From an uncultured Emergencia sp. (GTDB lineage Bacteria; Bacillota; Clostridia; Peptostreptococcales; Anaerovoracaceae), in assembly GCA_904420065.1 (NCBI GenBank), contig CAJFTU010000046.1:62001-126000 (forward strand): DNA of 64,000 nucleotides, in the 5' to 3' direction. This document shows, in pieces, positions 36,223 through 44,387 of the stretch. The notes below the pieces were generated by a model. It searched no databases. It was not told where the DNA came from and saw only the letters and a program-made list of their open reading frames with translations. How positions within the stretch are numbered: position 1 is the first letter of the stretch; each line of letters starts with the position of its first letter. Both the position numbers and the translations under genes were made by a program.

Positions 36223-36251
36223 TTGACAAAAAAGCCGTTTTAATTTTATCC
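36223..36251 (+). promoter_or_regulatory. Weak promoter of the DUF917 operon
   Basis: A perfect TTGACA (36223-36228) with only a poor -10 (TTATCC) at 17 bases, as expected of a promoter that needs an activator such as the divergent PucR. The 36111-36344 gap holds no other gene. Confidence 0.4.
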
Positions 36252-36344
36252 TCCGCGATATATACAGTTTTTACAGAAAAATTATACAATTGACGCAACA
36301 AGAAGCACGAAAGGCAAAAGTGAGCGGAATAAGGAGGTTTTCCA

Positions 36345-37442
36345 ATGAGGATTTTAAATGAACGCGATGCAAAGGCAATTATTTACGCAACTGCCCTGAT
36401 GGGCGCAGGCGGTGGCGGATCGCTTGCCCATGGGCTTTTTTATCTGGACGCTTATGCGAAAAACCACGAGATTGCCGTTAAGATGATTTCCGTCGATGAG
36501 ATGGAAGACGGCACTTACGCGGGAGTATTGGCGGGTATGGGCTCTCCGGTTAAGTTCAGAGAGAGCGGCACGGATTTTCTCGTCGAGTCGGTTACGGCGT
36601 ACGACGGCCTGAAAAAGGTGGCTGCGCTGATGAACCGCAGATTGACCAATGTATTCCCCATCGAATACGGAGCGGGAAATTCCTTTGTCCCTATGCTCGT
36701 TGCAATGGAAAGGGATGAACCGTTTGTCGACGTTGATCCCTGCGGCCGGGCGGTTCCGGCATTAAATACCACTCCGTTTGCTTTCAACCATATTGCGACG
36801 GCGCCAAGCGTTATGTCAAACGGCAGCGGAGACGTGGTTATCGCTTATCCGAAGGATCCTTTTGATACAGTGGGACTGGAAAATCTCTGCAGAAACGTCT
36901 GCGTGGCCTTTGACATGGTAATGGGCATCGCAGGCTGGCTGACCAGCAAAGAACAGATGAAAGCATCTCTCGTTCCGGGAGCGTATACAAAGGCATTGGA
37001 AGTGGGCCATGCCATGTTGAACGCGATAGAGGAAAAAAGAGATGTGGGCGAGGAAATCAGCAAGGTGGTCGAATGCCGTCAACTGTGGCGGGGCAGGCTG
37101 ACAAAGCACCAGCTGTCTGTTGAAAAAGGCTTTGACTTCGGCAGAACCTACTATGAGGGAATCGGCGAATACGCGGGACGAAAGTTCAGGATCGACTATC
37201 AAAATGAGAATCTGGCAGCCTTTGAGGGTGATCAGGCGCTGCTTACCGTACCGGATTTGATCTGCACCTTAAATCTGGATACGGGTTGCCCGGTAACAAA
37301 TGCGGAATTGGAAGAGGGACAGAATATACTCGTTTTGGCCATGCCAGCGCCGGAAGCCTGGCACGCGTCGGAGGAGGGCTGGAACTGCTGGGCCCCGTTC
37401 CTGGACGCCATAGGCTATAAAGGAAAGCAGGTTCGTTATTGA
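36345..37442 (+). CDS. DUF917 family protein (hydantoin/thiohydantoin-related)
   Basis: 365 aa. The glycine motif MGAGGGGSLAHGL near the start, PIEYGAGNSF and the C-terminal block LDTGCPVTNAELEEGQNI are typical of DUF917. The family accompanies hydantoin and pyrimidine catabolic genes, and a desulfurase role on S-methylated thiohydantoins has been proposed for some members. Here the neighbours are a hydantoin/Asp-Glu-type racemase, an NCS1 permease and a dipeptidase. AAGGAGG precedes the ATG. Substrate is inferred only. Confidence 0.8.
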   Translation: MRILNERDAKAIIYATALMGAGGGGSLAHGLFYLDAYAKNHEIAVKMISVDEMEDGTYAGVLAGMGSPVKFRESGTDFLVESVTAYDGLKKVAALMNRRLTNVFPIEYGAGNSFVPMLVAMERDEPFVDVDPCGRAVPALNTTPFAFNHIATAPSVMSNGSGDVVIAYPKDPFDTVGLENLCRNVCVAFDMVMGIAGWLTSKEQMKASLVPGAYTKALEVGHAMLNAIEEKRDVGEEISKVVECRQLWRGRLTKHQLSVEKGFDFGRTYYEGIGEYAGRKFRIDYQNENLAAFEGDQALLTVPDLICTLNLDTGCPVTNAELEEGQNILVLAMPAPEAWHASEEGWNCWAPFLDAIGYKGKQVRY

Positions 37443-37467
37443 GTTGTACGGTATAAGGAGTGTCTAT

Positions 37468-38238
37468 ATGAGGATATTAAATTTGCCTCCGGTCATTGAC
37501 ACCGGACACGGTTCGAAAGAAATGGATGACTATATCGCAAAATATCTGCTGCCGGATACGGAGATGGATACCTGGTATCTGGATTATGGACCGAGCAGCA
37601 TCGAAGGCGAATATGACGAAGCTCTCGCGGCTGCCAACGTGGTTCTGAAATGTATAGAAGGCGAAAAGGCGGGGTATGACGCCGTCTTCGTCAACTGCTT
37701 CGGTGATCCCGGCGTCCGAGCCGCTCGGGAAGCGGTAAGCATCCCCGTCTTCGGAGGATTCGAACCGATCGCATATTACGCTTTGGGAACGGCGGACAGG
37801 ATCGGTATCGTAACGGTGCTGCCTGAAGTTGTCCCATTGATTGAAGGAGAAATTGCAAGATATGGTTTAGAGAAACGCTTTACCGGGGTTCGCTGCATCG
37901 ATATTCCGGTACACGATTTAGGAGAGACCGACAGGCTGATAGAGGCTGTAATCCAAGAAAGCAAAAGGGCCATCCAAGAAGACGGAGCCGGAACGATTGT
38001 TCTCGGATGCACCGCAATGGCGGGAGTAAAAGAGGAAGTAGAAAAGGCGCTGAATGAGGAGGGTTACGGCGTTCCGGTAATAGAAGCGGGACAGGCCGCA
38101 GTGGTGATGCTGGAAACTTTTGTGCGGATGAACCTGTATCACAGCCGCGTTACTTATATGCCGCCGAGGGATAAAGCGCGGGCGATCTGGTCTGCCGGCG
38201 GGCCGACGCCCATCCGGCAGCTAAAGGACTCAGAATAG
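37468..38238 (+). CDS. Aspartate/glutamate/hydantoin racemase family protein
   Basis: 256 aa. The two catalytic cysteines of the family are in VNCFGDPG (about residue 78) and LGCTAMAG (about 180). ATG 37468 follows AAGGAG; an upstream frame start lacks a site. Such enzymes racemise 5-substituted hydantoins or acidic amino acids without cofactor. The gene is 25 bases after the DUF917 gene. Confidence 0.85.
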   Translation: MRILNLPPVIDTGHGSKEMDDYIAKYLLPDTEMDTWYLDYGPSSIEGEYDEALAAANVVLKCIEGEKAGYDAVFVNCFGDPGVRAAREAVSIPVFGGFEPIAYYALGTADRIGIVTVLPEVVPLIEGEIARYGLEKRFTGVRCIDIPVHDLGETDRLIEAVIQESKRAIQEDGAGTIVLGCTAMAGVKEEVEKALNEEGYGVPVIEAGQAAVVMLETFVRMNLYHSRVTYMPPRDKARAIWSAGGPTPIRQLKDSE

Positions 38239-38250
38239 GAGGAAAGGATA

Positions 38251-39570
38251 ATGGCAAAAAACAGCAAAATACTCAGCGTTGAGAAAAAAGCTCTCGGACG
38301 CGTCAAAGAAAGCGAAAAACAGAGCTGGTGGAGCATCGCTTTCATCTGGATAGGCATTCTGATCTGCATCCCCAGCCTGATGATCGGCGGCTCCTTGGCG
38401 GAAGGCCTGTCCATCGGTCAGGTCGTACTGACAACGGTTATTGCCTATAGTTTAATCGGCGCGCTGATGACGCTGACCGGTATTATCGGCGGCGACCTGG
38501 GTCTGCCCTCGGCGATGTGCGCCGCCAAGGCTTTCGGCGACAGCGGATCCAGCTATATCATCAGCGTAATCTCTTTTATTTCCAGTATCGGTTGGTTCGG
38601 GGTCCAGACCGCTACCTGCGCCGCCGCATTCAGCACCATGATGGAAATTTTTAATATCGATTTTCCGCAGTGGGCCGGATGCATTTTATGGGGCGCTATC
38701 ATGCTGGCGACCTCGGTAACAGGTTATACTTTTATGAAAGTCCTAAACTATGTTGCGGTTCCGTTTCTGGTGATTACCTGTATTTATGGAGCCGTACGCG
38801 GAATCAACATCATGGGTATGTCCGACCTTATGGCATATACGCCCTCCGAGTCGATGACAATGACCAGCGGGGTTTCTATCTGTATCGGCGGCATGGCGGC
38901 CAGCGTCGTCATTTCCTCGGACTATTCGCGGTACTCTAAAAGCCGCGCGGATACGCTGAAAGCTTCCTTTTTCGGCGTTTTGCCCGCCGGCGTAATCATG
39001 GTGAGCATCGGAGGCATCATGGGAGTTACCACAGGAGAATCCGATATTACCCAGATGTTTGTCAATATCGGTTTTCCTGTGATCAGCATGCTGATTCTGG
39101 TTTTGGCGACCTGGACGACCAATACCGGAAATGCTTATGTGGCGGGAATGGCATGTATGAAGATCGGCAACTTCCGCGAAGAGCTCCGCCCTCGCGTAAC
39201 TTTGATCGCCGGAGCCATCGGTATCGTTATGGCGCTTACCGGTCTTGCCAACTCGCTGACCGCGTTTCTCAATATTCTCTCTGCCATCATGCCGCCGGTA
39301 GCCGGGGTGATGATTGCAGATTACTATATCTTCGGAAAGGCAAAGCCGGAAAATTGGTACAGAGTAAAGGGCGTCAACTGGATCGGCATCCTGTCCTGGG
39401 GTGTCGGCGCCGTGGCGGGACTGTTCTTCAGTTTCTTTAGTTCTGGTTTCGACAGTATTCTGGCAGCGACAATTGCGTATATCATCTTAAACGCTTTACT
39501 GGGAAAGACTTCCCTGGCGGGTCAGGGCCGACTGCCTTTGCCTGGTGAAGAAGAGGAGGGCAATTCGTGA
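38251..39570 (+). CDS. NCS1-type permease (cytosine/hydantoin transporter-like)
   Basis: 439 aa with about twelve membrane segments. It has the CodB-like blocks WWSIAFIWIGILICIPSLM, FGVQTATCAAAF and SSDYSRYSK. NCS1 transporters carry cytosine, allantoin or hydantoins with a cation. Genetic context favours a hydantoin or an imidazole-derived ring. Its stop overlaps the start of pepD. Confidence 0.88.
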   Translation: MAKNSKILSVEKKALGRVKESEKQSWWSIAFIWIGILICIPSLMIGGSLAEGLSIGQVVLTTVIAYSLIGALMTLTGIIGGDLGLPSAMCAAKAFGDSGSSYIISVISFISSIGWFGVQTATCAAAFSTMMEIFNIDFPQWAGCILWGAIMLATSVTGYTFMKVLNYVAVPFLVITCIYGAVRGINIMGMSDLMAYTPSESMTMTSGVSICIGGMAASVVISSDYSRYSKSRADTLKASFFGVLPAGVIMVSIGGIMGVTTGESDITQMFVNIGFPVISMLILVLATWTTNTGNAYVAGMACMKIGNFREELRPRVTLIAGAIGIVMALTGLANSLTAFLNILSAIMPPVAGVMIADYYIFGKAKPENWYRVKGVNWIGILSWGVGAVAGLFFSFFSSGFDSILAATIAYIILNALLGKTSLAGQGRLPLPGEEEEGNS

Positions 39571-40997
39571 TGAGCAATACCGACCCGTTAACGTTTTTTC
39601 GTACGCTGACTACGATTCCCAGGGATTCTGGCGATGAAAAGAAAGTGGCTGAATATCTGATTTCCTTTGCCGAAAAAAGAGGGCTGGAAGCGGTGAAGGA
39701 CGATGCCGACAATGTCATCATCCGAAAACCGGCGGCGGCAGGCTATGAAAAAGCTCCGGTTCTGGTGCTGCAGAGTCATTCGGATATGGTGTATGTTAAG
39801 GGTGAAGACAGCCCCCATGATTATAACAGCCCCCTCGAATTGATCGAGGAGGACGGATTTTTGCGGGCGGAAGGCACGTCTTTGGGAGCCGACAACGGTA
39901 TAGGAATGGCCTTTGCACTGGCGATTTTGGATAGCGGCGATTTACCGCATCCGCCTCTTGAAGTGTTGTTTACGTCAGGTGAAGAGACGGGGATGATCGG
40001 CGCCGGCGCGCTGTCTCCGTCTGCTCTTGAAGGCCGCCGCATGATCAATCTGGACAGCGAATGGGAAGGCGTTTACATTGTGGGATGCGCCGGAGGCGTT
40101 ACTCCGGTATTCACTCGAAAAACAGATTGGGAGACTGCGCCTGCGGAATACAAAGGGGTTAAACTGAAGATCGGAGGCCTGGCCGGAGGGCATTCCGGCG
40201 TGGAAATCGACAAAGGACGGGGAAATGCGATTCGCATGCTGGCCCGCGTCGTATATGCGGCGAATACCGGACTGGGCGCCTGTGTGGGCGCAATATCGGG
40301 CGGCAGCAAGGTAAACGCTATTCCCGATCACGGTGAAGTCGTTTTGTTTGTACGAGACGAAGACGCTTTAAAAGTCCTCGTGGAGAAATACGATGCCGCA
40401 TTCCGATATGAGTTGTCTGCTTCAGATAAGGATGTCCGTCTGTTCTTGGAGCCGTGGGAGGGAGATAACCGCGTGATGACCGCGGATACATTGCAGGACA
40501 CGCTGACCCTTTTGCTTACCATTCCGGCTAATCTGCAGACCATGAATATGCACCTTGACAACCTGGTGGAGAGCTCCAACAACATCGGTATTCTGCGCTG
40601 CGATAAGGAGGAAGTAACGATTACATGCTCCATCCGCAGTTCGGTGGGCACGCTGAAAGAGATGATGCGCGATCAGATGACGGTATTGGCAAAGGCAGCT
40701 CATGCTCAGGTACGCTTCGAAAACGATTATCCGGAATGGGCCTTTTCGGTGGATTCGCCTTTGCGCAGTAAGGCCGTAGAGGTTTATCAAGAACTTTACG
40801 GGAAAAAACCGGAGATCATTTCCATCCACGCAGGTCTGGAATGCGGTTTTTTCAAGGCGCTTTATCCGGATATGGACATCATTTCTGTCGGACCAAACTT
40901 GACGGATGTGCATACGCCGCGGGAAAGATTGGAAATCGCTTCTGCCCGGCGAGTTTACCGATGGCTGCTGAAACTGCTCGCTGCGCTGAAGGAATAA
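39570..40997 (+). CDS. pepD: Aminoacyl-histidine dipeptidase (PepD-like, M20 family)
   Basis: 475 aa. Zinc-site motifs are LQSHSDMVY, GADNGIGMA and SGEETGMIGA, and a C-terminal LECGFFKALYPDMDIISVGP block completes the M20C pattern. PepD hydrolyses Xaa-His dipeptides such as carnosine. ATG 39570 overlaps the permease stop; the GTG just before is an alternative. Its place in a hydantoin-type operon hints at imidazole dipeptide use, which is inference. Confidence 0.88.
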   Translation: MSNTDPLTFFRTLTTIPRDSGDEKKVAEYLISFAEKRGLEAVKDDADNVIIRKPAAAGYEKAPVLVLQSHSDMVYVKGEDSPHDYNSPLELIEEDGFLRAEGTSLGADNGIGMAFALAILDSGDLPHPPLEVLFTSGEETGMIGAGALSPSALEGRRMINLDSEWEGVYIVGCAGGVTPVFTRKTDWETAPAEYKGVKLKIGGLAGGHSGVEIDKGRGNAIRMLARVVYAANTGLGACVGAISGGSKVNAIPDHGEVVLFVRDEDALKVLVEKYDAAFRYELSASDKDVRLFLEPWEGDNRVMTADTLQDTLTLLLTIPANLQTMNMHLDNLVESSNNIGILRCDKEEVTITCSIRSSVGTLKEMMRDQMTVLAKAAHAQVRFENDYPEWAFSVDSPLRSKAVEVYQELYGKKPEIISIHAGLECGFFKALYPDMDIISVGPNLTDVHTPRERLEIASARRVYRWLLKLLAALKE

Positions 40998-41060
40998 TCG
41001 GTGGAGTGGAGCCGCAGTTTTTACTGCGGTGACAGCGATGCATAAGGCTGCAAAAAGTTC

Positions 41061-41089
41061 TTGAAAAAACGAGAATGCTCGTGTATAAT
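41061..41089 (+). promoter_or_regulatory. Promoter of rpsF-ssb-rpsR
   Basis: TTGAAA (41061-41066), 17 bases, perfect TATAAT (41084-41089). It leaves a leader of about 70 bases. Confidence 0.85.
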
Positions 41090-41119
41090 AATAGGGCGTG
41101 ATTTTAAGCGCAAATCTCT

Positions 41120-41139
41120 GCGCAGGCCGGAGCCTGCGC
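41120..41139 (+). promoter_or_regulatory. rpsF leader hairpin, candidate S6:S18 binding site
   Basis: GCGCAGGC and GCCTGCGC form an 8-bp stem with a CGGA loop in the rpsF leader. Autoregulatory RNA bound by the S6:S18 complex is known in rpsF leaders of many bacteria. That this hairpin is that element is inferred from position only. Confidence 0.45.
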
Positions 41140-41166
41140 CATTTAGTCCACAGGGAGGTGAAATCA

Positions 41167-41454
41167 ATGATTAACTACGAGGTAATGTTCATTATCAATC
41201 CTACTTTAGAAGATGATAAGAAAGAAGCTACAGTCGAAAGAGTTAAGGAAGTCATTGCAGCTGACGGAGAAGTCGGAAAAGTAGACGTTTGGGGAATGAG
41301 AAAGCTCGCTTACCCGATCGAGAAGAAGAGCGAAGGCTACTATGTAGTCATCGAGTTCAAGGCAAGTCCGGAGCTTCCGAAAGAGCTGGATAGAAGACTG
41401 AGAATCTCTGACGATGTAATGAGACACATCATCATCAACAAGGACGCAAAATAA
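41167..41454 (+). CDS. rpsF: 30S ribosomal protein S6
   Basis: 95 aa starting MINYEVMFIINPTLEDD, with VDVWGMRKLAYPI and the usual IKKKSEGYY-type strand, full length for S6. GGGAGGTG precedes ATG 41167. First gene of the rpsF-ssb-rpsR operon. Confidence 0.97.
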   Translation: MINYEVMFIINPTLEDDKKEATVERVKEVIAADGEVGKVDVWGMRKLAYPIEKKSEGYYVVIEFKASPELPKELDRRLRISDDVMRHIIINKDAK

Positions 41455-41472
41455 GAAAAGGGGTGCAGGCAA

Positions 41473-41919
41473 ATGAACAGTGTTGTACTGATCGGAAGAC
41501 TGACGAGGGATCCGGAAGTCAGATATACCGCTAACACCCAGATGGCTGTTGCCACTTTCACCATCGCCATAGACCGTCCGGTCAGAGCCGGTGGGGAGAA
41601 GCAGACGGATTTTCCGCGGATAACCGTCTTCGGCAAACAGGCAGAAAACTGTGAGAAGTATCTGTTCAAGGGCAGACTGGTAGGCGTGCAGGGAAGACTG
41701 CAGACCGGAAGTTACCAGAACAGAGAAGGCGTCACTGTCTATACCACCGATGTTGTGGCGGACAGAGTAGAATTCTTGGAGTGGGGGGACAGGCCGTCCG
41801 GCGGCAGCAGACCTCCGCAGCAGAATACATCTTCTTCATTCTCAAGACGGTCGGACGACGATCTGCCGGAGGAAATGCCTGATTCATTCCAGGCCATCGA
41901 CGAAGATGTTCCATTCTAA
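41473..41919 (+). CDS. ssb: Single-stranded DNA-binding protein
   Basis: 148 aa. OB fold with [19 protein letters not shown], then [11 protein letters not shown], a Gly/Pro/Gln/Ser linker and the acidic C-terminal tip (IDEDVPF) that docks repair proteins. It lies between rpsF and rpsR as in most Bacillota. Confidence 0.97.
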   Translation: MNSVVLIGRLTRDPEVRYTANTQMAVATFTIAIDRPVRAGGEKQTDFPRITVFGKQAENCEKYLFKGRLVGVQGRLQTGSYQNREGVTVYTTDVVADRVEFLEWGDRPSGGSRPPQQNTSSSFSRRSDDDLPEEMPDSFQAIDEDVPF

Positions 41920-41939
41920 AGAAAGGAGATAAGAGCAAT

Positions 41940-42170
41940 ATGGAAAGAAGACGCGGCGGCATGAGAAGAAAAAAAGTATGCCAGTTTTGCGCAGATAAGA
42001 CAGAAAGCATCGATTACAAAGATGTAGAAAAGCTCAGAAAATATATCACTGAGAGAGGCAAGATTCTCCCGAAGAGAATCACAGGTACCTGCGCGGTACA
42101 TCAGAGAGAAGTAACTACGGCGATCAAGAGAGCGAGAATCGTTGCTCTGCTTCCGTACGTTGCAGACTAA
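41940..42170 (+). CDS. rpsR: 30S ribosomal protein S18
   Basis: 76 aa. N-terminal [17 protein letters not shown], then FCADK and a later cysteine (TGTCAVHQR), the zinc-ribbon-like form of S18, with [11 protein letters not shown] at the end. AAAGGAG precedes the ATG. Confidence 0.97.
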   Translation: MERRRGGMRRKKVCQFCADKTESIDYKDVEKLRKYITERGKILPKRITGTCAVHQREVTTAIKRARIVALLPYVAD

Positions 42171-42216
42171 TTTCTGAATAAAACAGAGTTTTGGCAGACG
42201 GCAGTCTGCTGTGATG

Positions 42217-42266
42217 CTCCCCTTTCCTTTGGCGGATTGATGCCGCCGGAGGGAGGGGAGTTTTTT
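42217..42266 (+). terminator. Terminator after rpsR
   Basis: CTCCCCTTTCC and GGCGG pair with CCGCC and GGAGGGAGGGGAG, followed by six T. It is a long, strong hairpin 46 bases after the stop. Confidence 0.92.
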
Positions 42267-42359
42267 GTCGCCTTTTTCGCGTATCGATAAAAATCGTGCA
42301 TGTTTTTTGCGCCTGCTCATTGTGGATCCGTCCGGTTTCCCTCTCTTTGTCTTCGCTAC

Positions 42360-42404
42360 TTGACACTCTTTGAATTTAGTGTTTTAATAAGTTATAACAC
42401 TAAA
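42360..42404 (+). promoter_or_regulatory. hisD promoter embedded in a GntR-type operator
   Basis: TTGACA (42360-42365), 17 bases, TTTAAT (42383-42388). A 9-bp perfect dyad TTTAGTGTT (42375-42383) / AACACTAAA (42396-42404) covers the -10 and start region. On the minus strand it contains TAGTGTTATAACT, the same 13-mer as in the site at 58012-58031 before the hut gntR gene. Repression by that regulator is inferred. Confidence 0.7.
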
Positions 42405-42416
42405 GCGAGGTGGATC

Positions 42417-43688
42417 ATGAGGACGATAAAAAAAGCGAAAGAACGAACAACAGAAGACGATCGCCGGCTTCGCAAGAGCGTGGAAGAAATCATCGACCGC
42501 GTCCTGCAGGACGGCGACAGCGCGCTGAGAGAATACAATGAAAAATTTGACGGCTGCAGCAGACAGCATCTTCGCGTCAGCCGGGAGGAAATTGAAGAGG
42601 CTTACAGCCGCTTGTCTTCCGAGGAGATCGCTGATCTCAAAACGGCTCGGGCCAATATCGAAAAATTTGCGGCGGCACAGAGAGATACCGTTGCCGAACT
42701 GAAGGACTTTTCCCCGCAGCCGGGAATCTTTCTGGGACACAGGATCATACCGGTTTCGTCCTGCTGCTGTTATGTCCCGGGAGGAGGCTATCCGCTGTAT
42801 TCTACAGCGCTGATGCTGATTACGCCGGCAAAAGTGGCAGGCGTCGGACGCATTGCCGCCTGTTCGCCTGTGGTAAAGGGAACCGATCGGATTCACGACA
42901 AGACGCTGGTGGCGATGGACTTGGCCGGAGCCGACGAAATCTACGCCGTGGGCGGAGCTCAGGCCGTAGCGGCTTTTTCCTACGGAACGGAAGAAATCGC
43001 TCCCGTGGATATGATCGTGGGACCGGGGAATCGGTACGTAACGGAGGCGAAGAGGCAGTGCTACGGACAGATCGGCATCGACTTTGTCGCCGGGCCAAGC
43101 GAGGTTCTGGTCATCGCCGATGAGCAGGCTGATGCAGAGACCATCGCGGCCGACCTGTTAGCGCAGGCGGAGCACGATCCCAACGCCAAGGGGATTCTGG
43201 TCACCACTTCAGAACAGTTGGGGAAGGCGGTAATGCAGGCCGTGGCCGATCAGCTGAAGACACTGACCACGGCGGGAATTGCAGAAAAATCCTGGGTGGA
43301 TTACGGGGAGATAATCGTCACAGACTCTCTGGATGAAGCCGTGGAGATGGCAAACCGGTACGCTCCGGAGCATCTGGAAATCAATGTAGAGGATCCGGAT
43401 GCCATTGTCGAAAAGCTGTACAATTACGGCTCTCTGTTTATCGGCGGAAATACAGCGGAGGTTTTCGGAGACTACGCTTCGGGTACCAACCACACGCTGC
43501 CGACCCTTCGCGCTTCTCGATATACAGGCGGCGTTTGGGTGGGAACCTTCCTGAAAACGTGTACGTATCAGTGGATGACCGGATATGGGTCAAGGCGTAT
43601 CGCTCCGCTGGTTGCCAGAATGGCCCGGGGGGAAGGACTGGAGGGACACGCCAGAGCCGCGGAAAAAAGAATAGACGGCGATAAATAG
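42417..43688 (+). CDS. hisD: Histidinol dehydrogenase (stand-alone)
   Basis: 423 aa. Family blocks are PGGGYPLYSTALML, GPGNRYVTEAKR, the zinc-region QAEHDPNA and GTNHTLPT, and IDFVAGPSEVLV. It oxidises L-histidinol to histidine with two NAD+. No other his biosynthetic gene is near. ATG 42417 follows GCGAGGTGG. The operator shared with the hut regulator suggests a catabolic role (histidinol to histidine to glutamate). Confidence 0.92.
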   Translation: MRTIKKAKERTTEDDRRLRKSVEEIIDRVLQDGDSALREYNEKFDGCSRQHLRVSREEIEEAYSRLSSEEIADLKTARANIEKFAAAQRDTVAELKDFSPQPGIFLGHRIIPVSSCCCYVPGGGYPLYSTALMLITPAKVAGVGRIAACSPVVKGTDRIHDKTLVAMDLAGADEIYAVGGAQAVAAFSYGTEEIAPVDMIVGPGNRYVTEAKRQCYGQIGIDFVAGPSEVLVIADEQADAETIAADLLAQAEHDPNAKGILVTTSEQLGKAVMQAVADQLKTLTTAGIAEKSWVDYGEIIVTDSLDEAVEMANRYAPEHLEINVEDPDAIVEKLYNYGSLFIGGNTAEVFGDYASGTNHTLPTLRASRYTGGVWVGTFLKTCTYQWMTGYGSRRIAPLVARMARGEGLEGHARAAEKRIDGDK

Positions 43689-43812
43689 TCGCTGCAGATG
43701 TTTACGAGACGGTTACCGGCTGAAGGTGGCCGTCTCGTTGACGTATAAGGCATCTTTTAACTTTAAGCTGCTGACGCTGCGCTTAAAAACTGCTTCCTCT
43801 GTTCGCCTCAGG
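43689..43812. other. Intergenic after hisD: hairpin, no gene
   Basis: CGAGACGG (43706-43713) pairs with CCGTCTCG, but without a T-run, so it is a weak terminator candidate. A small open frame beginning at 43726 has no ribosome site and crosses the repeats, so it is not annotated. Confidence 0.5.
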
Positions 43813-44128
43813 GAAATTCGCCATATTCCGTTAAAAAAATTCGATTTCAGACAGCGGAAAATCGGCCGTTTAATGAGAAATGCCATATTGCCGCGGATTT
43901 GTTTGATTTCAGACGGGAAAAGGCGAGATATCTATGATAAAAATGGAAATATATGTAAAAAATGTAATTCTGTGAATTAGAGAACCTAAGCAGAGAAGCT
44001 TTTTCCTGAAAACGCGCCGGATTTTCTGTCTGATTTTCAAAAAAAGCAAGATAGTATGGCAGATTGCCCTCTTTCCTGATTTTTTATCCGTCTGAAATCA
44101 AAGAAAAGTGCATGAATATGGCAGATTT
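43813..44128. repeat. Mirror-symmetric array of four ~50-bp repeat units (two forward, two reverse, 62-bp period)
   Basis: Each unit is GCCATATT, exactly 15 variable bases, then GATTTCAGAC, with GAAAT before and GnAAAA after. Forward units begin near 43813 and 43875; reverse units end near 44066 and 44128. The GCCATATT blocks are 62 bp apart in both pairs. Units two and four share a 15-bp perfect inverted match (TTTGATTTCAGACGG). The 90-base centre is AT-rich without a gene. It could be the paired ends of a small non-autonomous element, tandem protein-binding sites, or a structured RNA. Confidence 0.75.
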
Positions 44129-44320
44129 CTATTCTATCTCTTTAGCCGTGAATGGAGACGATGATCAAGGGATGGATAGCGATTATGGATAATTGCCTGA
44201 AGCAGCTGATCGCTGTATAGCGCCCGAGCATTCCGTGCGCCCCGATTTTGTCACGCAGCCAAATCTCTGGCAGGATCCGCGTCGTTTTACCGATTCGTCC
44301 GGCTTGCCCGAAAGCAGGTC
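44129..44320. other. Intergenic between repeat array and methylase promoter: no gene seen
   Basis: No open frame with a ribosome site. One GGATG lies at 44170-44174, and nothing else is recognised. Confidence 0.5.
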
Positions 44321-44378
44321 TTGCGCATCCTTTCCAAAAGCATTATACTGTTAAGTATAAATAGGATGTTTAAGGATG
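44321..44378 (+). promoter_or_regulatory. Promoter and leader of the R-M operon with three GGATG/CATCC sites
   Basis: Candidate promoter TTGCGC (44321-44326), 17 bases, TATACT (44344-44349). CATCC at 44326-44330 abuts the -35, and GGATG occurs at 44364-44368 and 44374-44378, the latter in the ribosome-binding region. GGATG is the recognition site of FokI, the homolog of the downstream pair, so site methylation or enzyme binding may tune expression. Confidence 0.5.
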
Positions 44379-44387
44379 TGAAAAAAT

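Noticed and set aside
43726..43980. 84-codon frame after hisD
   Set aside because: No ribosome site, composition of the repeat array it crosses, no recognisable fold.
43813..44128. CRISPR array
   Set aside because: Units face both directions, the conserved blocks enclose a 15-base variable centre, and only four units exist; no cas genes.
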